64,000 nucleotides of DNA. Origin: Sthenelais limicola. Taxonomy: Eukaryota > Annelida > Polychaeta > Phyllodocida > Sigalionidae. The translations under genes were made by a program, and so were the position numbers. Shown here piece after piece: positions 1-8,926 of the stretch (positions are counted from its first letter, which is position 1; each line of letters begins with the position of its first letter). Location of the stretch: NCBI GenBank assembly GCA_942159475.1, contig OW804102.1, forward strand, positions 23,316,684 through 23,380,683, in the 5' to 3' direction. Below the pieces are notes generated by a model. It was not told where the DNA came from, searched no databases, and saw only the letters and a program-made list of their open reading frames with translations.

Positions 1-1
1 A

Positions 2-355
2 AATAAGGCTTCATATGAAATCGATGGTCAAAACTCGCTAATGGATTATAAACCGAACTTTTCAACAGATCATTACAGTCGAGAATATCTTGCACTTCTT
101 CAGGCAACACCCTTCTGGCAAAGATCTACACCCCACATTTCTTTTCAAGAATTTAAAACAGGTTATACTATTCTTTCTTTTGATCTCCAGAAAAGCAAAT
201 CTAAGACATATAGCCTGCCGAAAAAAAGAGGAAATTCGAAGTTCACATTAGACTTTAGTGCAGCTTTAACATCTCCTGTCACCGCGATTTTATATGGAAC
301 ATTTGAAAGCATTATGAATATTGACATGTCAAGAAATGTTATAGTTCATTCATAA
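2..355 (+). CDS. Polinton F54H12.2-like protein, C-terminal part (probable capsid protein)
   Basis: The reading frame is open from the window edge, so this is the 3' part of a longer gene; the first internal Met is at 41. The 117 visible residues show the pattern of the C-terminal end of the F54H12.2-like family carried by Polinton/Maverick elements: P-N-F near the start, REYLALL, then F-K-x-G-Y-T-I-L-S-F-D-L, a basic strand, and a terminal I-D-M-S-R-N-V-I-V block. Proteins of this family are usually read as virion structural proteins, and I infer the double-jelly-roll major capsid protein, which is the less certain step. The stop codon lies one base before the start of the protease gene, a spacing typical of viral gene blocks and odd for host genes. 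The frame is intact to its natural stop. Confidence 0.72.
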   Translation, partial: NKASYEIDGQNSLMDYKPNFSTDHYSREYLALLQATPFWQRSTPHISFQEFKTGYTILSFDLQKSKSKTYSLPKKRGNSKFTLDFSAALTSPVTAILYGTFESIMNIDMSRNVIVHS

Positions 356-356
356 A

Positions 357-809
357 ATGAACTCGAGCACAATATACTCCTTTCTAAGTAAAAACCCGTT
401 AACAAAAAATATTTTTGGGGGTGTGTTTTCATATGATAAATTACCGTTAAAAAAAATTGATGAAGTATTTTTACCTTTAATATATTGCCTTAACACGGAT
501 ATTTCGTCCGGACCTGGAAAACATTGGGTCTGCGTCTGTGTAAATAAAAATGGAACATCAGAGTTTTTTGATCCATTAGGGAAGGATCCTAGACATTACA
601 ACATAAAAATTCACAATTTTTTAATACATAATGGGAAAGGGGAGTATATTTATAATGAAAAGAGGATTCAGGGTGTTGAACCGGTTTGCGGAAACTACTG
701 CATACTTTATGTATACTTCAAAGCGAAAAAATATTCTTTGGAACATTTCATGAATTTATTTGAGGGTAGTACATCTGAAAATGACATGATTGTTAATTTT
801 ACAATATAA
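357..809 (+). CDS. Adenain-like cysteine protease (Polinton PRO)
   Basis: This is a complete 150-residue frame with the layout of adenovirus-type maturation proteases, which cleave capsid precursors. His56-Trp57 lies in a GKHW motif, Asp72-Pro73 in FFDPLG, Gln105 in IQGVEP, and Cys111 in VCGNYC. The spacing is close to the known His54/Glu71/Gln115/Cys122 set of adenain, with Asp replacing Glu as in many Polinton proteases. Its length is shorter than adenain (about 200) but normal for Polintons. It starts one base after the stop of the capsid-like gene. No break is seen and all catalytic residues are present, so the copy may be young. The gene lies on the same strand as the capsid-like gene. 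The element must extend left of the window, since no PolB, integrase or packaging ATPase is seen here. Confidence 0.88.
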   Translation: MNSSTIYSFLSKNPLTKNIFGGVFSYDKLPLKKIDEVFLPLIYCLNTDISSGPGKHWVCVCVNKNGTSEFFDPLGKDPRHYNIKIHNFLIHNGKGEYIYNEKRIQGVEPVCGNYCILYVYFKAKKYSLEHFMNLFEGSTSENDMIVNFTI

Positions 810-2280
810 AATATGTTTTGAATGCTATTTGTGAATAAAAGAATGAAAAAAAAAAATGAATAATTTGTTTCCTTATTTGTTCTCTCTTCATATTTCAAGT
901 TGTTGTTGTTGGTATTTATAATTAGGCATATAGATCTAATAAAAACTGTCGTATCATATTTATTTATAGTACATAATTTATGAATATTAACATATCCTAA
1001 TTTAATATAAACATGCATGAAAAAGCACAAATTCTCTTGAACATTTATAAATAAAATAGATAAATGAAAGCTTATTTAATTCTTACATATATACACATCC
1101 CTAGATAGAATTAAATATTTGCTTCAAATAGTCTTAAACCATTTAACTAAAATAGTATGGGACTCGAATGCCTCGCTCCAAAACCACTCGGACTTCGGAA
1201 TGTTTAGTGTACCTCGAACCAAGAAGTAGACTGGCTTGGATCACTAGGTAAATATAAAAGTATCAACTAAAAAGTATGTGTCACAATTCTACTGGAATAT
1301 AAGTTCTACGTATACTAACCTAAAAGCATACATTTAAGGGTAGGATTAGGATTATAGTTAGCATCATTATTTTGAGGGGCCTCCAATTTAACCTTAGAGG
1401 GGTGGGTTAACGAGGTTTAGAACGTGGAACAATGGAACGCACAGACTAATTCCTAAGGCTCGGTCTACGGTGGTGTTGCACCAACGCGCCTATGAATCAA
1501 ATTATATGACTTAAATCTGGATCATGGCATATCTTTGTAAGCTTAAATTTCTGGTGTATGCCACTTATAAAAGAATAGATTAAACGTAACGTTAGTGGTG
1601 GCTTAGTAAACAAATTATATAGCTCGTTTTAGACCGTTCAATATGACGTATAGACTAGCAAATCCGAGCATGTAACCTATAAATTAGATATTGCAAACGT
1701 TTCCGGACAAATCAAGCTCTATAGATATAAATGTGGTCCTATATCTAATTGCGCATTGTGCACAAATAACATACCTCTTGATATATAATTCCGCATTCAT
1801 TTTACACCTAACTTATGGCTCAATAAAGAATGAATCATTTTGTTACATCTTCATGAATCAAAATAACAACAATCGTCCGCCATTATACGTGTCCCAGAAT
1901 TCTCTATTCTCGTTTAAATTCTCGCACAAAGCGCGATTCAAGATGGAAGCGCCCGCGTGGGCTGACTCATGCTGAATATCCGATTGCCAATAATTACTCA
2001 AGAGGGAGCCACCATACGGTGTGCGCAATTGAATGGGAATTTACGCTAAAGGGTTAATTTCTCAAAGATACTGAAGAGGGGGCCACGTTACGGTCCCTTC
2101 TATGAAGTTCTCTAAACGATGGCGACATCTATGATTATTAAAGAATATATAATGCTGGGAGATGTTCCCGCGCTGTATGAACATAATAAAGTCACTCAAT
2201 TTGCATTAATAACAATCAAACTAATTAAGAAATGTGCATGTAATTCATTCTAGAATATATATATTGCATAAATATTTACC
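810..2280. other. Gene-free AT-rich stretch with weak direct repeats
   Basis: No convincing frame is found on either strand. Two similar blocks lie about 70 bases apart: GAGGGAGCCACCATACGGT (about 2002-2020) and GAGGGGGCCACGTTACGGT (about 2076-2094). They could be binding sites or remains of a duplicated segment. A long inverted repeat marking a Polinton end was not found by eye. Confidence 0.4.
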
Positions 2281-3165
2281 TTATAGTTCCACATCCGCAA
2301 ATTCTTCATCCATTTCCATAATCCCCATGTGAATAAATTCATTCGTTTCCCCTTCTAGCTCCATTCTAGCAGCATTCCTTTTTTTTCGTTTAAGGCAATA
2401 AACCGTCATTAGGATGGAAATAATAGATGCAAGTACAGCTATAACACTCATTCCAATAATTAGTGGGGTCATATTCCTTGTCGATTCCGAACCAGGAGTG
2501 GATGAAATTAAAACTGTTGAAGCATTTTCAGAATATGTGGTCATTGGAGAAGATTCAATATAACTTATTGTTTCTGTACTTGAGTAATGTGTAGACGACT
2601 CTAAAGTATTTCCTGGTGTGTTTTCTTCTTTGGTGTAAGAAAATGTTGTTTTTGTAGCTGGAGAGGAAATATCAGGTGGTGAGAAAGAAGTTGTTGTGTC
2701 TTCAATTCTTCCAGAGGTGGAATCAGGTAATATTTCTGTCTGAGTAGAAGGTGATATGTCGAACGACGTTGTTGTTTTAGAAATATCAGAAATACTCGAA
2801 AAGGTAGTTGAGGGTTTCTCATAGCATGAAGATATTATTTTATACGTTGATATCTTCGGTATTGAATTGCAAAATTTTTTGCTATAAATTTCCTGATCTG
2901 AAACGTCTATTTCAACTAAATTTTTAAAGTTAAAGTCTAAAACGTCTTTCTGAAAAAGAGTGATATTACACTCGCTCCAATCTAAATAAATGAATAAATT
3001 TCTATTCTCAACTGAGAATAGAAAAGGATCAAAATCCCCTCTACAATATATTTTCCTGACAGAATCAAGGCATACGCAAGAATCACACAAATCCTTAGCA
3101 TATGCTACTGCTTGCAAAAGGGCAAACAATAAAAATGCTTTCCTGAGAACACTCATTTTCGACAC
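2281..3165 (-). CDS. Single-pass membrane protein with small cysteine/LRR-like ectodomain (paralogue of the 3438-5546 gene)
   Basis: This 294-residue protein is predicted as type I membrane. Residues 1-23 form a signal peptide. The ectodomain head has Cys27, 30, 32, 41 (C-x2-C-x-C-x8-C), an extra Cys66, one LRR-like segment around residues 76-89 and Cys99/Cys114. An RGD tripeptide follows Cys41. A Ser/Thr-rich stalk covers about residues 117-230 and looks suited to O-glycosylation. The membrane segment is about 234-256, followed by KRKKR and a 38-residue tail that is acidic at the end. The head resembles that of the divergent neighbour, so a shared origin is likely. Function is unknown; the form fits an adhesion or attachment glycoprotein. 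There are no introns. It lies between Polinton capsid genes and other orphan genes, so it may be element cargo. A host immune-type receptor gene is the alternative. Confidence 0.7.
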   Translation of the reverse strand: MSKMSVLRKAFLLFALLQAVAYAKDLCDSCVCLDSVRKIYCRGDFDPFLFSVENRNLFIYLDWSECNITLFQKDVLDFNFKNLVEIDVSDQEIYSKKFCNSIPKISTYKIISSCYEKPSTTFSSISDISKTTTSFDISPSTQTEILPDSTSGRIEDTTTSFSPPDISSPATKTTFSYTKEENTPGNTLESSTHYSSTETISYIESSPMTTYSENASTVLISSTPGSESTRNMTPLIIGMSVIAVLASIISILMTVYCLKRKKRNAARMELEGETNEFIHMGIMEMDEEFADVEL

Positions 3166-3437
3166 GAATAATGAAATATTCCACAGTGTAAATTTTGCTG
3201 TAAGATGAGCAATGTCTACGCACGTCTGTTGTAGAACTTACTCTAGCACAGTTATATGTTCACTCTAAATATCCGCTCACAAGAAAACTGGCATCTCGTG
3301 ACTAATTGAACAGGTGGGTGGACCGAACGGTTTAAGGTTGAAGAGGGTGTTGAACTCTCGTGAACGGAGGGCGGGAATTCTTGACCGTGATAACACCTTC
3401 AGAAGTTCACTTGAATGCCCTACTCGATAGAACAGAC
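3166..3437. promoter_or_regulatory. Shared intergenic region between divergent membrane-protein genes
   Basis: About 270 bases separate the two start codons (3165 on minus, 3438 on plus), so a bidirectional promoter is likely. I see no clear TATA box for either gene. The plus frame is open upstream to a Met at 3360, but that start would put 26 residues before the signal peptide. Confidence 0.4.
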
Positions 3438-5546
3438 ATGTACACCATCAATGGATTATCGCTGTTTATCTTCCTTTTAGGACTAAGTTCTTCATTATCT
3501 TCTCGCGCATGCAAGATTTGCCATTGCTCAAACGCAGGAATGACATGCAGAGCTGTCACTTTATCCCAACTTCTATCAGAACCTATTCAATATAGGTTCA
3601 GATTTATGGATTTCAGACTCTCAACTGTCAACATAAATCCCGGATTCCTATTCAAGCGCTTCCCTAATCTGGAAATGTTAGACATGAGGAATGTAGACGG
3701 AATGGATCCTTGTGCAATTCAATCAATCATGCTTGAACATTCTTCTAAAATTAAAACGGACTGTGTGCAAATTATTCTTAAGAGCGGAGAAGGCCAAGGA
3801 AAAAATGAAGGAGTTGATTCTAAAACAGGGACCGAAACTGAATCTCAATCGGATAATAAACCTCAAACAGACCTAATCCACGTGAGTAATGAGAAGAAAG
3901 TTATTTCTGAGTCAAAGAATGGTGAAAATATTGAAAACACTTCTAAATATGAGCAAAATAATGAAACAATATCCCTCACCACTCTTGATACGGCTATCGA
4001 GAGCGTATCTAGTCCTGTTTCAATTGAGAAGGATACGACATATACAGAAACAGAGACCGAGGCATATGCACATGACGAACAATTGCTAGATAAAACAACC
4101 TATGCTAGTAATTATGGGTCATTTATTGTCGACTCTAACAATGAGCTATTACCTCAGATAAAGAAAGAACCTACATCCCCTCCTGCTTTAGAAATAAAAA
4201 CAACTCCTATGGTTCCAGTTGTTGTCTTCATTAAGAATGAAGTTGACCCCCAACCTAATCGCGTTTCAAATGATGAAAATACGGACTATACCCATATGCC
4301 TCCAGTGGTTGTATTCATTAAGCATGAGGTCGATACCGAAGCTAATTCTGTTTCAATTAATGACAATTCCATAATGACGACTGTTGCATCAAGTGAGGAA
4401 TCAACATTTGACTACAATTCGGACGAGCAAACATCTATTGAAACGACTGATAATACATCTACACTCGACCTAACAAACAATGAAAATGGGGAGAATAATG
4501 GTGTTCCTAATGATCAAACAACTAGCGCAAATGATGAAGGAAATATTCCTCGTAATAAAAAGGAATTACTAACTAACATTAAACAGGAACAAGTGGATCG
4601 TGCTCAAATTACCGAGGAAACAACCGTCGTAAATAATGATGAATCCATTACCCAAGAAGCAGAAATTCCAGTTTATATTGACACAAATGAATCTGGCGAA
4701 GGAAAACACAACTTTGAAGTTTCTATGAATGTTTCAGGGCATATAATTACAATTGCTGGAGCAACAACTATCGGTGGAATCGTATTGATTATTATATTTG
4801 TAATAATTATCTTTCTTGTCATGAGATTTTATTCGCGAAATGGGAACATGGACGGTGTAAATATTGAATTACAAGTTATGCCAAAACGTGGAAAAGAAAG
4901 ACCCTCGACTTCAGGATTAAATTCTCCATCCATGAGAATGAATTCAACCCAATCTCCTCTAATTGCCTCAACCCCTCGCCCTCGCTCTCACTTTTCTCTA
5001 AAAATAGACAATGTAGGTCTCAGGGATAAAAATGCAAATATTCATAAGGCAGAATCAATTGTATCTATTCCTGAAGCTTCGACATCTACCAAAGTAGCCT
5101 GTGAACCGGGTGAGGGTGCATCAACACAGAGGAAAGGAGCTAATTGTCCGTCATCAAGTTCATCACAAGCTATCACTCATCCTGACCCAAAGGGCGGAGG
5201 GGGGAAAGAGGTATCAGTGGTTGTTAACGATCCTCAACATACAAATGCTGAGCTGCTATCCCCCATTCTAGGACGTGCTAATGACTCGAGAAATGGGGGT
5301 GATAAATCTCCTAAAAAATGCACTAATTCAAAATGTGCAATGTCCGGTGTACTTAAATCTTGTCAATTCGAAGGTAAAGCAAAAAATAAGGGTGTTTCAA
5401 AGTGTAAAAATAAGTCAAGTGGAAAAAAAATAAATCCACCACCCATTCCACCAAGAAATGTACCTAAAAAAAAGGAATGTAATGAAACTGTTAGAAGGTC
5501 TACTAGAGCAGTAAAAAAAACAATTCCCTTTCAACTTCCAAAGTAA
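3438..5546 (+). CDS. Large single-pass membrane protein with cysteine/LRR-like head, I-K-x-E repeats and long cytoplasmic tail
   Basis: I chose the Met at 3438 because it opens directly into a signal peptide (residues 1-22); an in-frame Met at 3360 would bury it. The 702-residue protein has Cys25, 28, 30, 37 (C-x2-C-x-C-x6-C), one LRR-like segment with RFPNLEMLDM (74-83), and Cys92/Cys109, the same plan as the minus-strand neighbour. A long acidic Asn/Thr/Glu-rich region follows, with a repeated unit containing VVVFIK(N/H)EVD at about 262-271 and 291-300. I-K-x-E motifs start at residues 241, 265, 294 and 381. The membrane segment is about 436-463. The roughly 240-residue tail is basic and Ser-rich, has several cysteines near 5319-5405, and ends with PPPIPPR, a class II SH3-ligand pattern, before a basic end. 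I do not recognise the family. There are no introns and the frame is intact. Confidence 0.72.
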   Translation: MYTINGLSLFIFLLGLSSSLSSRACKICHCSNAGMTCRAVTLSQLLSEPIQYRFRFMDFRLSTVNINPGFLFKRFPNLEMLDMRNVDGMDPCAIQSIMLEHSSKIKTDCVQIILKSGEGQGKNEGVDSKTGTETESQSDNKPQTDLIHVSNEKKVISESKNGENIENTSKYEQNNETISLTTLDTAIESVSSPVSIEKDTTYTETETEAYAHDEQLLDKTTYASNYGSFIVDSNNELLPQIKKEPTSPPALEIKTTPMVPVVVFIKNEVDPQPNRVSNDENTDYTHMPPVVVFIKHEVDTEANSVSINDNSIMTTVASSEESTFDYNSDEQTSIETTDNTSTLDLTNNENGENNGVPNDQTTSANDEGNIPRNKKELLTNIKQEQVDRAQITEETTVVNNDESITQEAEIPVYIDTNESGEGKHNFEVSMNVSGHIITIAGATTIGGIVLIIIFVIIIFLVMRFYSRNGNMDGVNIELQVMPKRGKERPSTSGLNSPSMRMNSTQSPLIASTPRPRSHFSLKIDNVGLRDKNANIHKAESIVSIPEASTSTKVACEPGEGASTQRKGANCPSSSSSQAITHPDPKGGGGKEVSVVVNDPQHTNAELLSPILGRANDSRNGGDKSPKKCTNSKCAMSGVLKSCQFEGKAKNKGVSKCKNKSSGKKINPPPIPPRNVPKKKECNETVRRSTRAVKKTIPFQLPK

Positions 5547-5659
5547 ATACATTGTCGCGTACGAACCTTAAAATGTGTTTCTTGATAAGATCAATGCTTA
5601 TGATAAGAAGTGACGTGCTCTATCTCATTTATCTATCGATTTCACTGTCAGGGTCGGTG

Positions 5660-5666
5660 TATATAT
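5660..5666 (+). promoter_or_regulatory. TATA box of the five-exon gene
   Basis: TATATAT lies 85 bases upstream of the ATG at 5745, so transcription would start near 5690. It stands between the stop of the membrane-protein gene (5546) and exon 1. Confidence 0.5.
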
Positions 5667-5744
5667 TCCTCTTCGAAAAATATTCTCCCCATTATTTTTA
5701 TTGTAAAAGAAGCTAAACTACACGAAAGTACAGTCAAAATCATC

Positions 5745-6728
5745 ATGTCTGGGTAAGTAAATTAAGATAAGAACTCAGTTTTATATATGTAATGTCTTAA
5801 GTCTCTTGTGATACAATGACTTACATATTTCTCTAATGAATATTTACAGGGCATCATCAACTATTCAATCCTTCGAAAAAATTATCAAATTGGTTGAAAA
5901 TATTCAAAAGGAATTATATGACTTCGGTCGAGCCGAAGGGTTACCACTGACTCGCCTAATTGAAGGGGTATTTTATATACACATTCCATTAATGAATTTT
6001 GAATTTGAAAAATTAATATTTCTTGTGTTAACAATTATTAATTGTTTGAAAATGAAAATTTAGATAAGTGCAGGTCAGCTGTGGAGGCTAGAAAATGAAT
6101 GGAAACACAATAACCCCCACTATGACGAATGCACATATTCATTCAATTCAGAAGATGAAGGTTCAGAAAAGTCTGGAGAATCGGTAAATTAACATTATAA
6201 TTATTATTTGAAAATGTTTGACTGAATTGATGTTTATGTATTATAAAAGAAATTCTATAAGGGGTGTGAATAATGTGTTGTGAAAATTTTCAACTATTAA
6301 ATATTCCAGAGTGATTCCAGTGTATGCGCAATTACCACTAGTAATAAACGGAAACTGGCTATAACAATATCCGACGACAGTGAGGATTCGGATGTAATTG
6401 TTGTGAATGATGATCATACGGATAATGGAAAGGTTGTCAAAACAGAACTACCCTTTGAAAGGTGTGAAATATCACTATGTGTTTTATAAACTAGTTGCTT
6501 TAGGTATTTTTTTTTACTAGTTTTCTGTACCAATTGAAATATTTATCACTTTCAGATATTCTTTATATTGTTTAAATCTTAGATTGATATAAATGTTTGC
6601 ATGTATTGATTTAATGATATGTTTGAGATATTCTATTTTGTTAGAACTGTTTTATATATATATATATATATATGTGTGTGCATGCTCAACAAATAATTAT
6701 GTTTTGTTACAGATATACTAAACAATAG
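5745..6728 (+). CDS. Five-exon gene for a 137-residue acidic protein with SIM-like patch
   Basis: The frame track misses this gene because it is spliced. Exons are 5745-5752, 5850-5967, 6064-6183, 6310-6461 and 6713-6728. Donors are gtaagt, gtattt, gtaaat and gtgtga; acceptors end in acag, ttag, ccag and acag. Phases agree throughout and the stop is TAG at 6726. A rival acceptor in exon 3 (cag before 6074) gives an early stop, which favours the one used here. The N-terminal half is probably helical (KIIKLVENIQKELYDFGRAE, then QLWRLENEW). The C-terminal half is acidic, with SDDSEDSDVIVVND, the layout of a SUMO-interacting motif (hydrophobic V-I-V-V next to acidic serines), and V-K-T-E near the end. 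No family is recognised. It is codirectional with the I-K-x-E membrane protein 200 bases upstream, so a functional link is possible. Confidence 0.6.
6656..6674. repeat. (TA)n microsatellite in intron 4
   Basis: An alternating TA run lies within the last intron of the five-exon gene, followed by a short TG run. Confidence 0.7.
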
Positions 6729-7178
6729 CCGATATATTGAAAATGTGTTTCAGTGGGAATTAAAAAGATGCGACGTAGTCACAATTGGGTTGAATACTAT
6801 CATTTGGAGCAAGAATTGTGTTAAATATTATTATTTTGAAAAACAAATATGTATAGAAATATAAATACAATAATTTGGAGCAACAATTGGGTTGAATACT
6901 ATTATTTTAAAGGGCAAACAATGTGTAAAAATATGAACAAAAGAAGAATTAGATGTCGCGATATGTTTTTATTTCATTTCAAGCTGGACTGAAAAAAATA
7001 GTTAATAATAAACACCCGTTTCTTAATTCTTGTATTTTGTTTTTCTTTACGAAACCAATACCGTTTAAAACACGAAGAATTATATGTAATGCATGTTACA
7101 AGTAAAATGTAATTGTTAAAATGTGCAATGAGTTAGCCATAATTGTTTATAAAGCAATCTCCTCATTTTAATCTTGCT
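6729..7178. other. 3' intergenic region between convergent genes
   Basis: Two related segments, each with a TTTGGAGCAA/TTGGAGCAAC core and TTGGGTTGAATACTAT-like text (about 6784-6835 and 6871-6925), form a short diverged tandem duplication. AATAAA near 7004 could serve as polyadenylation signal for the plus-strand gene. No frame of note. Confidence 0.4.
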
Positions 7179-8396
7179 TTAGAGGCAGTCTAATTTCTCA
7201 AATTCCTTCTCAAAAGAGAAGTCCTCCAAGAACAGATTGTTTAATTTGACCTTTCTTAAGGTTTCGGCGATTACACTCTTAGGGACAGCCTCGGCGATTT
7301 TGTATACACCTATCATTACGGTAACTGCCTCAAACAGACGTTGATTCGAAACTCTCAGGTGGCTTTTGTACTTGGTGTCGTATGTGAATCCACCCTCTAA
7401 TGTTTCTGCACACGCTCCAGTACGTCCTTGCTTTCTGACAACCTCCTGGCATTCTTTCATTAGCAGGTAGTTGTAGACCTTGTTTGAAAGTTCCATTAGC
7501 GAAATTGTTTGGGTGTCGGCCGAATCAATGTCTATGTAGGCCATGGGTTCGGACTGATCTTGTAGGTGAGAAATGGCGTTTTCCTTACAAGATGAGAACG
7601 AAAGAAAAGAGGCTGTTGATTCCTGAAGAACATCCTTCTCCTTCATAATTTTCCAAGTAAAAGACTCGGTTGAATGAGCCTTTGTTTTTTTAATTTCGCT
7701 CTCATCTTCATCATCCTCCATCCGTTTTCTTTTCAATTCTCCACTCCCAACGTGTCCTGCAATAGTTGTTTCAATCCCCACAAGTTCCTCCCACGTAAGG
7801 TTGAAGCAGTCTCGCCTAAATAAAAAAGTAAAAAATAATTAAATATTTATTATTCATTTGTGATTATAATATAATATTCAAGGGGCATTATAAAGAACAT
7901 TCTAGTTGATTAGTTTAATGTTTAATCCCTAAATTTGTAATTAAGAGTTTACATAAATAACACTATGTAAGGGATCGAATTTGCTGCTCTACAAAATTGA
8001 CAGTAGATGGCGCATCTATCTCATTCTTCGCTAATTTTAACACTTTGAAAAATTAACACTAGGTGTCACCACTATCCCATTCTTCGGTATTTGTATGCAA
8101 TACTAGATACTGGTAGCAAAAATAGAAACTTACGAAATTCTTTCAGAAAATTCGTTTACGTGCTGAAAGCACACATACTCTTCACCGCGGAAGATGTCTA
8201 CCTCCACCGACCAGTTGTCATCCAACGATATTGTAGACCCCCTCTTTAGAAGATCCTTGTCAGTAAAGGCACTCTCTAAAATCCGAATATATGTTGTTAC
8301 ATAGCGAACCTTATCTTCCTTTTTCCTAATAATGGAAATTTTTGCCCCTCTTTTCAACTCGACTTGAAGGTTCTCGGAAATCTGGATAGGTGCCAT
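7179..8396 (-). CDS. Two-exon gene for a 299-residue protein with PC4-like region
   Basis: Exon 1 is 8396-8134 and exon 2 is 7815-7179. The donor is gtaagt and the acceptor ttttatttag; the join restores the frame exactly (ATT TC + G CGA). Residues about 60-105 hold two adjacent strands (WSVEVDIFRG then EEYVCFQHV) and, after the splice, FNLTWEEL. That order matches the PC4/p15 single-stranded-DNA-binding fold: two beta strands with R/K-G between, then I-S-L-x-x-x-x-W. A nuclear-localisation-like cluster follows (KRKRMEDDEDESEIKK). The C-terminal 100 residues are alpha-rich and unrecognised. PC4-like proteins bind ssDNA in transcription or replication; the assignment here rests on motif order only. 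The gene converges on the five-exon gene. It might be Polinton cargo or a host gene. Confidence 0.6.
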
Positions 8397-8489
8397 TCTG
8401 TCTGTTCTTCTTCAGTATAGTTCTTTCGTGTAGAGTCTCTTGCCTTGGATGCAACAGGTTCGCGAATAACTTAAAACATCTTACACCCC

Positions 8490-8497
8490 TATTTATA
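8490..8497 (-). promoter_or_regulatory. TATA box of the PC4-like gene
   Basis: TATAAATA on the minus strand lies about 95 bases upstream of the ATG at 8396, giving an expected start of transcription near 8460. Confidence 0.6.
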
Positions 8498-8572
8498 CTC
8501 CTAAACTTTATCATTTAACAATGAAAATTATTGATTTGTGCACGTGAAAGGGGTGTTTCCTATCAAATGACT

Positions 8573-8602
8573 AGTCATGTGCAGTCATGTGCAGTCATGT
8601 GA
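8573..8602. promoter_or_regulatory. Triple 10-bp repeat upstream of the TATA box
   Basis: Three head-to-tail copies of AGTCATGTG(C/A) lie about 75-105 bases upstream of TATAAATA. The 10-bp period would place each copy on the same helix face. A palindromic E-box CACGTG lies near 8541, between the array and the TATA box. The array looks like a cluster of binding sites for one factor, possibly encoded in the same cassette. Confidence 0.5.
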
Positions 8603-8926
8603 CATGTTGTTATCACTTTACAATGTGACTGGCTAAAATATAGTAACATGATAATGTAATAATCAATTATGGCCATATGTTTCTCATTTGCTGTTTGGAC
8701 TTCGAAGGGAGAAGACGTATACTTTAACATAGGGGGTAGAGAACCAGCTATACTTTAAGTGAGGTTAAACAAGGTTAATCAATAATTGACCTTTATTTGG
8801 AATGGTTTGAAATAGTCCATTGTCTTCTTACCTCTAATCAAAACATACGCCCCTATTATTTATCTGATTAATAAACATTTATCCTATATTAATTGATTTT
8901 TTGATAATTCAAAACTAACTATCAGT

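Noticed and set aside
707..1030. Minus-strand 107-residue frame overlapping the protease 3' end
   Set aside because: It has low-complexity Phe/Asn-rich text, no motif, and overlaps a confident gene.
1691..1975. 94-residue plus frame as a Polinton gene
   Set aside because: No similarity to known Polinton proteins and poor codon character; it overlaps weak repeats.
1080..2280. Polinton terminal inverted repeat
   Set aside because: No mirrored long segment found elsewhere in the window and no 6-bp duplication visible by eye.
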